DNA from: Reyranella sp.
GTDB lineage: Bacteria; Pseudomonadota; Alphaproteobacteria; Reyranellales; Reyranellaceae
Length of the DNA stretch: 64,000 nt
Assembly (NCBI GenBank): GCA_030684475.1
Contig: JAUXWB010000328.1
Location: 43,014 to 107,013, forward strand
Direction of reading: 5' to 3'
Part shown: positions 8,437-17,801 of the stretch, piece by piece
How positions within the stretch are numbered: position 1 is the first letter of the stretch
How the letters are laid out: every line of letters starts with the position of its first letter
Notes under the pieces: generated by a model
What the model saw: only the letters and a program-made list of their open reading frames with translations
Told to the model about the DNA's origin: nothing
Databases searched by the model: none
Translations under genes and position numbers: made by a program

Positions 8437-9548
8437 CAGCGGCCCGCCAGCACCACGCCGGCCGAGAGCAGCCGCTCGGTCCCCATCATGTGCTCGCCGA
8501 TCGAATCGGCATAGTCGAACTTGCCCTTTGCGATATCGATTACGGTGGCCTCGCCGATGCTGCCGACTTTCAGCGTGCCGAGGTCTGGCCGGTTGATCGC
8601 CGCGGCCGCGTTCGAGGTCGCGAGCTTGATCACCGTCGGCAGGTCGACGCCGAGACAGAGGAACTTCGACATGGTGGTGAGGAGATCGAAGGCCGGGCCC
8701 TCGATCGAGATCACGTGTACGTCCGAGGAGATGACGTCGGGCAGGAAACCCGCCGCCAGCATACCGCGGGTCGTGCCGAAGCCGAACGAACCGCCGCCGT
8801 GGCCGATGTCGAAGATCACGCCGCGGCCGCGGGCCGCGATGATCTCGTCGCGCACCCTGCCATCGGCGCGGACCGGCGCGTTGGGAAAGGGGCGGAAGCA
8901 GTGGGTGAGGATGTCGCCCGGCCGGAGCCGGCTCACGACTTCGTGGCGCGCGGGCGGCGGCGCGTCGAGATGGGCCATCAGCGGCAGGCCCGTCTCCTCG
9001 GCGACGTCGAGGGCGATGTCGAGCGGCATGATACCCGAATCGCCGCTGGCCGACTTGCCGACCCGCACCTTGATGCCCAGCACGAGGTCCTTGTGCTCGC
9101 GCGCCACGCGCACGGCCTCGCGCGGATCGAGCAGGCGCATGTCGGCGCTCTCGCCCACCATCACGGTCTTGGAGAAGGCGAAGATGCCGGGGAAGGAGAC
9201 GTTGAGGAAAGGCAGGATGCGGACGGGCGAGGGCTCGATCACATGCCTGCGGAAGCCATGGAAGTTGCCGGGGCCGGCGCTGCCGGCATCGATCGAGGTG
9301 GTGACGCCGCCGGTGCGTGCCAGCAGCTCGGCCTCGACGCCGAGTGACGTGCCGCCCCAGTAGACGTGGGTGTGCAGGTCGATCAGGCCGGGCGAGACGA
9401 TCTTGCCCGCGACGTCGCGCGTGTCCTTGGCCGTGAGCCCATCGCCGACCACCGAGACCTTGCCGCCGGCGAAGGCGATGTCGGTCACCTTGTCGAGCCC
9501 TTGCGAGGGATCGACGACCCGCCCGCCTTTCAGAACCAGATCGTTCAT
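8421..9548 (-). CDS. Amidohydrolase / deacetylase-family metallohydrolase
   Basis: The protein has 375 residues when started at ATG 9548 (MNDLVLKGGRVVDPSQ); a GTG four codons upstream is possible. It is a dihydroorotase/aminoacylase-like TIM-barrel amidohydrolase. The metal-binding LIDLHTHVYWGG lies near residues 55-66, a lysine in VLGIKVRVG is placed like the carbamylated metal bridge, further His ligands are in LPLMAHLDA and ILTHCFRP, and the catalytic Asp is in DVISSDVHV. The closing VGSIGEATVIDIAKG is the small beta domain. This subgroup is often called amidohydrolase/deacetylase, and the substrate cannot be told. It leads a two-gene unit with the small gene ending at 8194. Confidence 0.82.
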   Translation of the reverse strand: MNDLVLKGGRVVDPSQGLDKVTDIAFAGGKVSVVGDGLTAKDTRDVAGKIVSPGLIDLHTHVYWGGTSLGVEAELLARTGGVTTSIDAGSAGPGNFHGFRRHVIEPSPVRILPFLNVSFPGIFAFSKTVMVGESADMRLLDPREAVRVAREHKDLVLGIKVRVGKSASGDSGIMPLDIALDVAEETGLPLMAHLDAPPPARHEVVSRLRPGDILTHCFRPFPNAPVRADGRVRDEIIAARGRGVIFDIGHGGGSFGFGTTRGMLAAGFLPDVISSDVHVISIEGPAFDLLTTMSKFLCLGVDLPTVIKLATSNAAAAINRPDLGTLKVGSIGEATVIDIAKGKFDYADSIGEHMMGTERLLSAGVVLAGRWWHPA

Positions 9549-9827
9549 GTCACCGTCCACCGCTGATGCGCATTCCTAGGCCCGAGTCACTGGGACACCG
9601 GTCTACGTCGTTTGCCGGGTTATGCGTGTCCTGCCAACCGGTTGATTTCGCAAGGGAATGGATCGCTGTCCCGGCATGGGGCGTGGGACGCCAACTGACT
9701 CGTTTCACGTCGGTTCGTCGCCGGCGGGGCTCTGCGTCGAAAGCTTGGGTGGGACGCGAACGGGTGGCGAGGAATTGTCATGTTTCTTGTGTAGTAGGAA
9801 GTAGGGAGAATGTCAACCTATTGAATC

Positions 9828-11142
9828 CTATCCATGGTGCTGCCGAGGGCAAAAAACCTCAACGGCGGCCTCGCGACCACGCACCTGCACCGAGCCCACT
9901 GCCGAGGCATCGGCGCAGGTCGAACGCGCCGCCTCATAGGTCGCGCCGCAGATCAGGCAGTCGGTCTCGAGTTCCTTGTTCAGCCGTTCCAGCCGCTGTG
10001 CCACGTTCACCGTGTCGCCGTAGACCGTGTAGGTCTGGCTCGTCGTCCCGCCCACGGTGCCGGCGGCGACCGGGCCGGAGGCGATACCGATGCGCAGCCG
10101 CAGCCGGTGGCCTTCGAAGTCGCGGCCGGACACGAGTGCCTGGAGGGCACGGGCGGCATTCACCGCGCGCGCCGCATGGTCCTCGACGGGCAGCGGCGCG
10201 TTGAAGGCCGCGATCAGCGCATCGCCGACATGGTTGACGACGATGCCGCCCTCGGCCGCGACGCGCGTCGCCGCCGCGCCGAAGAAGCCGTTCAGCAGAC
10301 CGATCACCTGCGCTGCCGTCAGGCGCTCGGAGAGCCGCGTGAAGCCCTCGATGTCGGCGAACAGGATGGTGGCCTGGCGGAGCTGCGGGGCGCGAGCCGG
10401 CCTTCGTCCACGAGTTGCTGGGCCACCTGGGCCGGGACGTAGCGGCCGAGAAGCTGCTGGACCCGGCTGCGCTTTTCCTCGACGGCGGCGTGGGTGCGGA
10501 CCACGTTGCGGGCACGATGCACCGCCAACGCCGCGATGGCGGTCGAGAGCGCGATCATGAGGCCCGCGTTCACCCGGACCGGGATGGCGAGGAAGTCCGG
10601 ACTGAACACGACCGCCATGAACTCCTCGCGTAAGGGCGATCGCGGCAGGTCGCCGAAGCTCACGACACGCTCCATGCCGGAAAGAATCCAGGCCGTCGCA
10701 CCGGCGAGCCCGACCACGGCGCAAAGGCCCGTCCAGAGGACGAGCGCCGGCGACAGGGTCAGGACCGAGAGCGCCACGACGACGTAGTAGTATTCGCTGC
10801 GGCCGGACAGGAAGACGAAGTTCTGGGGAATGTCGTCGCCGCCGCTGAGCGGCGCGAAGGCCAGCAGGGCGCTGATCGCCGCCATGTCGAAGGCGAAGAA
10901 GGCGTAGCGTCCGCTGCGCTCCCAGCGGCTGCCGACCAGTGCCAGCGGGGCGAGACCTGCGGCCGCGACCGTCAGGATCAGCGCCACAGGGACGAGGTTG
11001 TTCGGCCACTGGAAGGCCACGAGGTAGAAGGCAGCGATGGCAACAAGTGCGCCGGTCCGGCCGAGCACGGCCAGGCGGAAGCCCTTGCGCTCGGCGTCGG
11101 CCAGGGCCGTCTCGACTGCCGACGATTCGGGGCTTCACGCAT
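9828..11142 (-). pseudogene. Class III adenylate/guanylate cyclase with membrane N-terminus, frameshifted
   Basis: Two frames together make one protein. The N-terminal part (11068 to about 10390) has six or so membrane helices (ALVAIAAFYLVAFQW, ALSVLTLSPALVLWTG), then a linker VPAQVAQQLVDEGRLAP. The class III cyclase domain (FADIEGFTRLSE, VVNHVGDALIAAFNAP, SGPVAAGTVGG, YTVYGDTVNVAQRLE) continues in another frame to 9828. Removing one base from the G4 run at 10387-10390 joins them as RLAPQLRQATILFAD. The N-terminal frame has no start codon of its own upstream of GTG 11068. Adding one base to the G4 run at 11129-11132 would link it to ATG 11142 (MREAPESSAVETALADAE). Either two real indels or two homopolymer consensus errors explain this. 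Confidence 0.75.
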
Positions 11143-11238
11143 CAAATGGCGGACCACAAAGCGCCGTCGAAACTGTCAACGGCAAAGGCTGTCCTCTCAA
11201 GCCTTACAATTCGCCTCTTTTAAGGCGCGCTCAGAAAC

Positions 11239-12471
11239 TCAGCGCCGCCGCGTGTGAGCACCCATGGCCTTTCCCAGCGCCCCCGCGCGCGGCAGCGACA
11301 CGCCTTCCAGCCCCAGCCAATCGGCCATCAGACGCAGCTCCTCCCGGAGCGGGCCGGCGACCTTCGCCGCGTCGCTGCCGGGTTCGAGGTGGGCGGCGTG
11401 GGCGAGCAGGCGTGAGTTGGCCCGATCGGATTTCAGGTCGACGCGGGCCACCAGTTTGTCGTCCAGCAGGAAGGGCAGCACGTAGTAGCCGTGCGTGCGC
11501 TTGGCGACCGGCGTGTAGATTTCGATGCGATAGAAGAAGTTGAAGATCCGCTCGGTGCGGTCGCGCTCCCAGATCAGCGGATCGAACGGCGCCAGCAGAG
11601 CACGCGCCTCGATCCTGCGCGGCTGGCGCGCGTTGGGATCGAGATAGGCGGGATAACTCCAGCCCTCGACCGACACGGGCAGCAGATCGCCGGCCTCGAC
11701 CAGCTCGGCGAGCCGCGCCTTGAAGTCGTCCACCGGCAAGCGGAAGTAGTCTCGGAGGTCGCGTGCGGTGGCGACGCCCAGTGCACGCGAGGCGATGCGC
11801 ACGAGTTCGCGCTGCGCCGCGGCGGGCTCCGGCGTCGGCAGCGCCCGCACCGTAGCCGGCAGCACGCGCTCGGTGAGGTCGTAGACGCGCTCGAAGGCGC
11901 CACGTCGCGTGGCCGTCGTCACTTCGCCGGCGAAGAACAGCCACTCCATGGCGTACTTGGCGTCGCTCCAACCCCACCACGGTCCGGTCTTGGCGGTGCC
12001 CGCTTCGAGGTCGGAGGCGGCGAGAGGGCCGCGATCGACGAGCTGGCGCCGCACCTCGTCGATGAAGGCGCCCTTCTCGCGGCGAAAGACATGCAGCTTG
12101 TTCTTGATGTCGCCGGCGTGGGCCGCCGCCGCGCGCGCCATGCGCCAGCGCCACAACGGATGGCTCGCCACCGGCAGCAGCGAGGCCTCGTGCGCCCAGA
12201 ATTCGAACAGGCCGCGCTGGCTCTTGCGTCCCCAGGCGAGACGATCGAGATGGTCCGAGTCGTAGTTTCCCAGGCGCGAGAACAGCGGCAGATAGTGCGC
12301 GCGCGCCAGAACATTGACCGAATCGATCTGCAGCAGGCCGAGGCGATCGACGGCGCGTTTGACGTGGCCGGCGTTGGTGGCGCCATCGGGACGCGGGACG
12401 CCGAAGCCCTGGGCGGCCAAGGCGATGCGACGGGCGGCCGATGCCGACAGGGACTCACGTTTGCGGGACAC
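11239..12471 (-). CDS. YcaQ/AlkX-family DNA glycosylase (winged-helix, HTH_42)
   Basis: The 410-residue length is usual for the YcaQ family, which unhooks interstrand DNA crosslinks by cutting the N-glycosidic bond. The QID at 48-50 inside LGLLQIDSVNVLARAHYL matches the Q-phi-D catalytic motif described for the AlkX/YcaQ branch. WAHEASLLP, WWGWSDAKYAMEWLFFAGEV and the late FDPLIWERDRTERIFNFFYR with YVLPFLLDD are also family landmarks. Three winged-helix domains are expected. The gene is divergent from the phosphorylase gene at 12561, with 89 bases between them. Confidence 0.88.
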   Translation of the reverse strand: MSRKRESLSASAARRIALAAQGFGVPRPDGATNAGHVKRAVDRLGLLQIDSVNVLARAHYLPLFSRLGNYDSDHLDRLAWGRKSQRGLFEFWAHEASLLPVASHPLWRWRMARAAAAHAGDIKNKLHVFRREKGAFIDEVRRQLVDRGPLAASDLEAGTAKTGPWWGWSDAKYAMEWLFFAGEVTTATRRGAFERVYDLTERVLPATVRALPTPEPAAAQRELVRIASRALGVATARDLRDYFRLPVDDFKARLAELVEAGDLLPVSVEGWSYPAYLDPNARQPRRIEARALLAPFDPLIWERDRTERIFNFFYRIEIYTPVAKRTHGYYVLPFLLDDKLVARVDLKSDRANSRLLAHAAHLEPGSDAAKVAGPLREELRLMADWLGLEGVSLPRAGALGKAMGAHTRRR

Positions 12472-12560
12472 CCGCCACGCTAACAGGCTTGCCTGAGGGC
12501 AGTCATGGGAATGATGCAGGTCAAACGCCGGTGCCCGGCCTGTGCCATAGTCATTCCAAT

Positions 12561-14054
12561 ATGCTGCGCCTCAAAAAACTGGGAATAGACACCTGCCACG
12601 AGACGGTCGCCTTCCTGGCGCGACGCTGCCCGCTCTATCGGGCCGAGGAATTCGTGGCGCTGGCCCGCATCGAGATCACCGGCGGCGGGCGGCGGATCGT
12701 CGCCACCCTGAACATCGTCGACGACGAGTCGATCATGGCCGCCGACGAGCTGGGGCTTTCCCTGCTCGCCCATCGCCATCTCGGGCTGCCCGACGGCACG
12801 CCGGTCGAGATCGCCCAGGCGGCACCTCCCTCCAGCCTCGACCATGTACGGGCCAAGATCGACGGTGCCGTGCTGTCGCCCGAGGCCTATCAGGCGATCG
12901 CCCAGGACCTGGCGGCGCATCGCTATTCCAAGATGGAGATCGCGGCCTTCCTGATCGCCAGCGCGCGCTTCACCACCGCGCCGGAAGTGCTGTCGCTCAC
13001 CCGGGCGATGGCCTCGGTCGGCGGCAAGCTCGCCTGGAACGGCGACATGATCGTCGACAAGCACTGCATCGGCGGCATTCCGGGCAACCGCACATCGATG
13101 ATCGTGGTGCCGATCGTGGCCGCGCACGGGCTCAAGATCCCGAAGACATCCTCGCGCGCCATCACCTCGCCGGCGGGAACCGCCGATACGATGGAGGTCC
13201 TGGCCCGTGTCGACCTCGGACCGGACGAGATGCGCGAGATCGTGGCGGCCGAGAGCGGCTGCTTGGTATGGGGCGGTCACGCCAATCTCTCGCCGGCCGA
13301 CGACGTGCTGATCTCGGTCGAGCGCCCGCTGGCGATCGACACGCCGGAGCAGATGGTGGCCTCGATTCTGTCGAAGAAGCTGGCCGCCGGCTCGACCCAC
13401 CTGGTACTCGACCTGCCGGTCGGCCCGACCGCCAAGCTGCGCAGCCGCGAGTCCTTCGTGCGGCTGCGCAAGCTGTTCGAATATATCGCCGACGAGGTCG
13501 GGCTGAACGCCATCGTGGTCGGCACCGACGGCAGCCAGCCGGTCGGCCGCGGCATCGGCCCCTGGCTCGAGGCGCGCGACGCGATGCAGGTTCTCGAGCG
13601 CGACCCGGCGGCGCCGCGCGATCTCGAGGAGCGGGCATTGCTGCTGGCGGGCCACGTGCTGGAGTTCGATCCGGCGCTGCGCGGCGGCCGCGGCATCGTG
13701 CGGGCGCGCGAGTTGCTGGAGAGCGGTGCGGCGGCACGGAAGATGCGACAGCTCATGAAGGCGCAGGGTCCGCCGCCGGAGGCCTCGACGCTCGGCACCT
13801 TGCGGCACGATATCGTGGCGTCGCGTGACGGCGTGGTCACGGCGATCGATTGCCTCCGGCTGGCGCGCGTCGCGCGGCTCGCCGGCGCGCCCATCGACAA
13901 GGGGGCCGGCGTCGACCTGTTCAAGAAGATCGGCGACCCGGTCGAGAAGGGCGAGCCGCTCTACCGCATCCACGCCGCATTCGAGGCCGACTTCCGTTTT
14001 TCGTTGAAATTCGCGTCCGACGGCGACGGCGTCACCCTTTCAGGTCCGGCATGA
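12561..14054 (+). CDS. Thymidine phosphorylase-family protein, long (AMP-phosphorylase-like) form
   Basis: The 497-residue product starts at ATG 12561 (MLRLKKLGID); the frame is open further upstream but overlaps the divergent gene. Residues 1-90 form the extra N-terminal domain seen in archaeal AMP phosphorylases and in a bacterial putative thymidine phosphorylase group. The catalytic core has KHCIGGIPGNRTS (167-179), the phosphate and base site, and KTSSRAITSPAGTADTMEV (195-213), the family signature. A C-terminal swivel domain ends the protein. It probably cleaves a nucleoside or nucleotide with phosphate to give a base and a sugar phosphate. Whether the substrate is thymidine or NMP is not decided by the sequence. 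Its stop overlaps the next start (ATGA). Confidence 0.87.
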   Translation: MLRLKKLGIDTCHETVAFLARRCPLYRAEEFVALARIEITGGGRRIVATLNIVDDESIMAADELGLSLLAHRHLGLPDGTPVEIAQAAPPSSLDHVRAKIDGAVLSPEAYQAIAQDLAAHRYSKMEIAAFLIASARFTTAPEVLSLTRAMASVGGKLAWNGDMIVDKHCIGGIPGNRTSMIVVPIVAAHGLKIPKTSSRAITSPAGTADTMEVLARVDLGPDEMREIVAAESGCLVWGGHANLSPADDVLISVERPLAIDTPEQMVASILSKKLAAGSTHLVLDLPVGPTAKLRSRESFVRLRKLFEYIADEVGLNAIVVGTDGSQPVGRGIGPWLEARDAMQVLERDPAAPRDLEERALLLAGHVLEFDPALRGGRGIVRARELLESGAAARKMRQLMKAQGPPPEASTLGTLRHDIVASRDGVVTAIDCLRLARVARLAGAPIDKGAGVDLFKKIGDPVEKGEPLYRIHAAFEADFRFSLKFASDGDGVTLSGPA

Positions 14055-15664
14055 CAGCATCCCTGCATATCCACGGCGCGGCCGGAACCGTGACCGGCTC
14101 GTGCTTCCGCCTGGTCACGCCGCATGGCGAACTGCTGGTCGACTGCGGCATGTTCCAGGGACCGAAGTCGCTGCGCACCCTCAACTACCGGCCGTTTCCG
14201 TTCGAGGCCGCCCGCATCGGCGCCGTGCTGCTGACGCATGCACACATCGACCATAGCGGCCTCTTTCCCAAGCTGGCGCTGGCCGGCTTTCGCGGGCGGG
14301 CCTGGACGACGCCCGCGACCCGCGACCTGTTGCGCTGGTTGCTGCCCGATGCCGGCGCCATCCAGGAGAACGATGTCGAGCGGCTGAACCGGCGCAATGC
14401 GCGCCGCGCCGAAGCCGGTGTGACGGCGATCTACACCAAGGCCGACGCCGAAGCCTCGCTCGATCTTCTGCGCCCGGTCGCCTACGAGCGCTGGTTCAAG
14501 CCGATCCCCGGGGTGCGCGCCCGCATGCGCAACGCTGGGCACATCCTGGGCAGCGCCTTCATCGAACTGGAGGTCGACGCCAAGCCGGCGCCGATCCGGC
14601 TGGTCTTCTCCGGCGACCTCGGTCCGCTGGAAAAGGCGCTTCAGCCCGACCCCACGCCACCGGCGCCGGCGGACATCGCCGTGATCGAATCGACCTATGG
14701 CGACACGGTGCGCGAACGGTTCACCGAAGCGGAGCGCCGCGCGCTGCTGGGCCGCGAACTCAAGGAGGGCTTGCAGGCCGGCGGCAACATCATCGTGCCG
14801 GTGTTCGCCGTCGAACGCACCCAGGAGATCCTGGACGACATCGCGGCGCTGAAGCGCGCGGGCGAGTTCGCGTCGGTTCCGGTGTTTCTCGATTCGCCGC
14901 TGGCGGGGCGCACGACCGAGGTGTTCCTTCGTCACCATGCCGCGTTGGAGCGCTCGAGCGACGGCCATCCCTTTTCCACCGGCGACTTCCGCCTCACCGA
15001 GACGATCGAGCAGAGCAAGGCGATCGGCCGGCTGCATGGCGGCGCGGTGGTGCTGGCGGGATCGGGCATGTGCGATGCCGGTCGGGTCAAGCATCACCTG
15101 AAAGACCATCTGTGGCGCCACGACTCGACCGTCCTGTTCGTCGGCTACCAGGCGCCCGGCACGCTGGGGGCGCTGGTCCGCAGCGGCCTGAAGCAGGTGC
15201 GGATCCACGGCGAGGAGGTGAGGGTGAAGGCGCGGATCCGCACCATCAGTTCCTATTCGGGGCACGCCGACCGCGAAGAGCTGGTGAGCTGGGCGCGGCC
15301 GATGCTCGAGGGTCTCGCGACGGCGATCCTGGTCCACGGCGAGCCCGACTCGATTACCGGTCTCGCCGAAGGCCTGGCGGCGGCGGGATTGCCGCGCGAG
15401 CGCGTCGCCGTGCCGGCGCTCGACCAGGGCTTTGATCTGGTGCAGCGCGACAGGCGCTGGACGGCGGTGGCGATGGCCGGCGAGCCCGAGGCGCCGCGAC
15501 TGCCGCCCGAGGAAGCAAGCGCCCGCCGCGACTGGCACAACGACTATGCCCAGATCCTGCTCGACCTGCGCGGCGCCCTGCAGATGGCGCCGGACGACCG
15601 CAGCCGACGCCGCCTGCTGCGGGAGATGCGCCGGGTGATCGGCGCGGTGAACGGTGGGCGCTGA
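14051..15664 (+). CDS. Metallo-beta-lactamase-fold RNA-processing exonuclease-like protein (beta-CASP)
   Basis: The 537-residue protein starts at an ATG that overlaps the previous stop by 4 bases. The HxHxDH zinc motif LLTHAHIDHSG is at 61-71, with further ligands in RNAGHILGSAF and VFSGDLG. The beta-CASP insert and the RNA-specificity domain follow (GSGMCDAGRVKHHL, FVGYQAPGTLG, SYSGHADREEL). This is the architecture of Ysh1/CPSF-like bacterial RNases. A charged C-terminal extension of about 70 residues after the specificity domain is of unknown use. Tight coupling with a nucleoside phosphorylase suggests RNA breakdown followed by salvage; that link is inference. Confidence 0.9.
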   Translation: MTASLHIHGAAGTVTGSCFRLVTPHGELLVDCGMFQGPKSLRTLNYRPFPFEAARIGAVLLTHAHIDHSGLFPKLALAGFRGRAWTTPATRDLLRWLLPDAGAIQENDVERLNRRNARRAEAGVTAIYTKADAEASLDLLRPVAYERWFKPIPGVRARMRNAGHILGSAFIELEVDAKPAPIRLVFSGDLGPLEKALQPDPTPPAPADIAVIESTYGDTVRERFTEAERRALLGRELKEGLQAGGNIIVPVFAVERTQEILDDIAALKRAGEFASVPVFLDSPLAGRTTEVFLRHHAALERSSDGHPFSTGDFRLTETIEQSKAIGRLHGGAVVLAGSGMCDAGRVKHHLKDHLWRHDSTVLFVGYQAPGTLGALVRSGLKQVRIHGEEVRVKARIRTISSYSGHADREELVSWARPMLEGLATAILVHGEPDSITGLAEGLAAAGLPRERVAVPALDQGFDLVQRDRRWTAVAMAGEPEAPRLPPEEASARRDWHNDYAQILLDLRGALQMAPDDRSRRRLLREMRRVIGAVNGGR

Positions 15665-15730
15665 AGGCCGGCATTGACGGACCCGCGGCGGCAGGCTCCA
15701 TTTCGCCGCGTGGCAATCGGGGGAGAAATC

Positions 15731-16063
15731 ATGATGTCGAGAGGGCTGCGCGGAAATCGCCGCGCGATCACAACATTTTGCCTGGTGCTGCTGGCGGCGG
15801 GCTGTGCGCCGGCAGCCCCGGACGAAGATATCTTCAAGCTGACCTGGGGGAAGCTCGGCCGGGGCTACGAGGCGTTCGTCAACGACCGCAACAACTGCGT
15901 CCAGACCGCCAGCGTGGTCACCCGCGATGCCGCCGGACGGGAACAGCCGATGCCGGCGGTCAGTGCCAGCCGCTTCAAGTCGTGCATGCGGTCGAGCGGC
16001 TGGGAACCCGCCGCCGGCGGCTACAGCGCACCGCTCGGCTACAACGTCCGCATCGTGCAGTGA
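15731..16063 (+). CDS. Small lipoprotein, unknown
   Basis: The 110-residue product starts at ATG 15731 with GGGGGAG upstream. Residues 1-25 are a signal peptide with lipobox LLAAGC, so the mature protein should be lipid-anchored at Cys. The mature part has two more Cys residues, in RNNCVQTAS and FKSCMRSSGWEP, possibly a disulfide, in a pattern common to small alphaproteobacterial lipoproteins. Function is unknown. It follows the RNase-like gene by 66 bases. Confidence 0.7.
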   Translation: MMSRGLRGNRRAITTFCLVLLAAGCAPAAPDEDIFKLTWGKLGRGYEAFVNDRNNCVQTASVVTRDAAGREQPMPAVSASRFKSCMRSSGWEPAAGGYSAPLGYNVRIVQ

Positions 16064-16087
16064 GGGGCGATTGGTGCGGCTCGCGGA

Positions 16088-16384
16088 TCACCCGCCGCGT
16101 TTGAGATCCGATCGCGCCGCCTCGAGGCGGGCGATGGCCTTGGCGACGGCGTCGGCCTGACGGTCCGAGATGCGGCCGTTCGCCTGGTATTGCCGGCACA
16201 CGGTCTTGAGAAAGGAGCTGCGTTCCGTGTAGGCCTCGGCGCGTTTCATCAGCGCATCGTGGACGTAGACGGGCGTGTTGCGGCGTTTCGCCGATCGCGC
16301 CCGGAAGATCCTGATCGTGAGGGCGGCGGCGAGGCCGATGCCCCCGGCGATGAGGATCTCCGTCAGCGAGGGAATGGTGATCAT
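16088..16384 (-). CDS. Small membrane-anchored protein, unknown
   Basis: The 98-residue product begins at ATG 16384, which overlaps the amidase stop (ATGA). One N-terminal helix (TEILIAGGIGLAAALTIRIF) anchors a basic cytoplasmic or periplasmic region that ends in GRISDRQADAVAKAIARLE and KRGG. No family is recognised. The overlap with the amidase gene makes translation from the same message likely. Confidence 0.6.
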   Translation of the reverse strand: MITIPSLTEILIAGGIGLAAALTIRIFRARSAKRRNTPVYVHDALMKRAEAYTERSSFLKTVCRQYQANGRISDRQADAVAKAIARLEAARSDLKRGG

Positions 16385-17754
16385 GGGCGAAGCGCCGTCT
16401 CGGCGCGCTGCGCCATCGCCAGCAGCGGCCGGTCGTGCAGGCGGGGCGCCACGATCTGCAGCCCGACCGGCAGGCCGTCGCGGCCGGTGCCGCAGGGCAC
16501 CGAGATGCCGGGCACCAGCGCCAGGTTGAACAGCGGCGTGAAGGCGGCATGGCCGCGCGGGCCCACCTGTCGGTTCTCGATCACCCTGGGATAGACCTGC
16601 TCGACGGGCCACGACACGCAAGCGGTCGTGGGGGTGAGCAGATAGTCGTAGTCGGTGAAGAAGGCGGCGACCGATCGCGCACAGGCGTCGGCGAAGCGGA
16701 ACGAGGCCACCACGTCGGTGCCGGGCACGGAACGGCCGCGCTCGATCAGGCTGGCGACATTGTCGCCGAACAGATCCTTCTCCCTCGCGTGCCGCTCGCC
16801 GTAGAGCAGTGCGCTCGCTGCGGCATTGACGGCAGTGAAGGCGGTCTCGGTCGTGTTGTCAGGCCAGGCGACATCGGCCTCTTCGATGCGCCAGCCCGCG
16901 GCACGCAGCCTGCCGATCGCCGCGTCGAACGCGGCCATGACGTCGGGATCTACGGCGACGTCGAGGCCGAGGCGCGGGCTCGCGGCGATGCGCGGGTTGG
17001 CAGGCGGCGGCACGTCGAGCAACGCCACCGAATGGGGATCGCGTGGATCGGGGCCGGCCATCACCTCGAACGCCACTCTTGCGTCCGCGACCGTGCGGCC
17101 CATCGGCGCCACGACGCCGTAGAGCGGGCCGTAGGCGCCGCCGAAGCCGAACGGCGTGGGGATGGCGCCGGCCGATGTCTTCAGGCCGACGACGCCGCAA
17201 TGCGACGCCGGCCGCCTTCCCGAGCCGCCGCCGTCGGTGCCGAGCGCGATCGGCGTGAAGCCGGCGGCGAGGGCGGCCGCGGCGCCGCCCGACGATCCGC
17301 CCGGCGTCATGGCGGTGTTCATGGGATGGCGCGTGGGGCCGTAGACCTTGTTCTCGGTGTGGCCCTTGGCCGCCATCTCCGGCGTGTTGGTCATGCCGAG
17401 GAAGACGCCGCCGGCATTCCTCAGGCGCTCGACGGCGAGAGCGTCGCGCGGCGGGATGAAATCCTTGTAGAGCAACGAGCCGTTGGTGACGCGGCGGCCG
17501 GCGACCCAGGTCGTGTCCTTCACGGTGTAGGGCACGCCCAGGATCGCGCCATCGAAGCCCTGCTTGCGCCTGACATCGACGGCGTCGGCCGCGGTGCGCG
17601 CCTCGGCCGGGTTGAAATCGACGATGGCGGTCAGCGCCTTGTTACGTGCCTCGACGCGGGCGATCGCCGCCTCGGCGACATCGCGCGCCGTGGTCTTGCC
17701 GCCGCGCACGGCCGCGGCGATGGCGGCGGCGCCCTGATCCAGCAACTCAGTCAT
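16381..17754 (-). CDS. Amidase-signature family hydrolase
   Basis: The 457-residue protein has the amidase-signature core. The catalytic Lys is in GVPYTVKDTTW (about residue 79), the glycine/serine stretch is TPGGSSGGAAAALAAG, and the nucleophile region is GTDGGGSGRRPASHCG, where S in GGS is the expected nucleophile and the cis-Ser lies in GGSSGG. These enzymes hydrolyse amide bonds of very different substrates, from indoleacetamide to glutamyl-tRNA. The absence of gatC and gatB nearby and the loose C-terminus favour a metabolic amidase rather than GatA. It is upstream of and overlaps the small membrane-protein gene ending at 16088. Confidence 0.88.
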   Translation of the reverse strand: MTELLDQGAAAIAAAVRGGKTTARDVAEAAIARVEARNKALTAIVDFNPAEARTAADAVDVRRKQGFDGAILGVPYTVKDTTWVAGRRVTNGSLLYKDFIPPRDALAVERLRNAGGVFLGMTNTPEMAAKGHTENKVYGPTRHPMNTAMTPGGSSGGAAAALAAGFTPIALGTDGGGSGRRPASHCGVVGLKTSAGAIPTPFGFGGAYGPLYGVVAPMGRTVADARVAFEVMAGPDPRDPHSVALLDVPPPANPRIAASPRLGLDVAVDPDVMAAFDAAIGRLRAAGWRIEEADVAWPDNTTETAFTAVNAAASALLYGERHAREKDLFGDNVASLIERGRSVPGTDVVASFRFADACARSVAAFFTDYDYLLTPTTACVSWPVEQVYPRVIENRQVGPRGHAAFTPLFNLALVPGISVPCGTGRDGLPVGLQIVAPRLHDRPLLAMAQRAETALRP

Positions 17755-17801
17755 GTGTTTTCCCCCGATACGTTCTTACCAGCATGATACGGTGCGCCGC
17801 C

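Noticed and set aside
8430..9347. 305-codon plus-strand frame opposite the amidohydrolase
   Set aside because: Composition is that of a reverse shadow, and the minus-strand gene has complete metal-binding motifs.
12480..15538. Long antisense frames across the phosphorylase and RNase-like genes
   Set aside because: Both sense genes carry full catalytic motifs; the antisense frames do not.
16381..17754. GatA subunit of glutamyl-tRNA amidotransferase
   Set aside because: No gatB or gatC neighbours, and the C-terminal half differs; a general amidase is the safer call.
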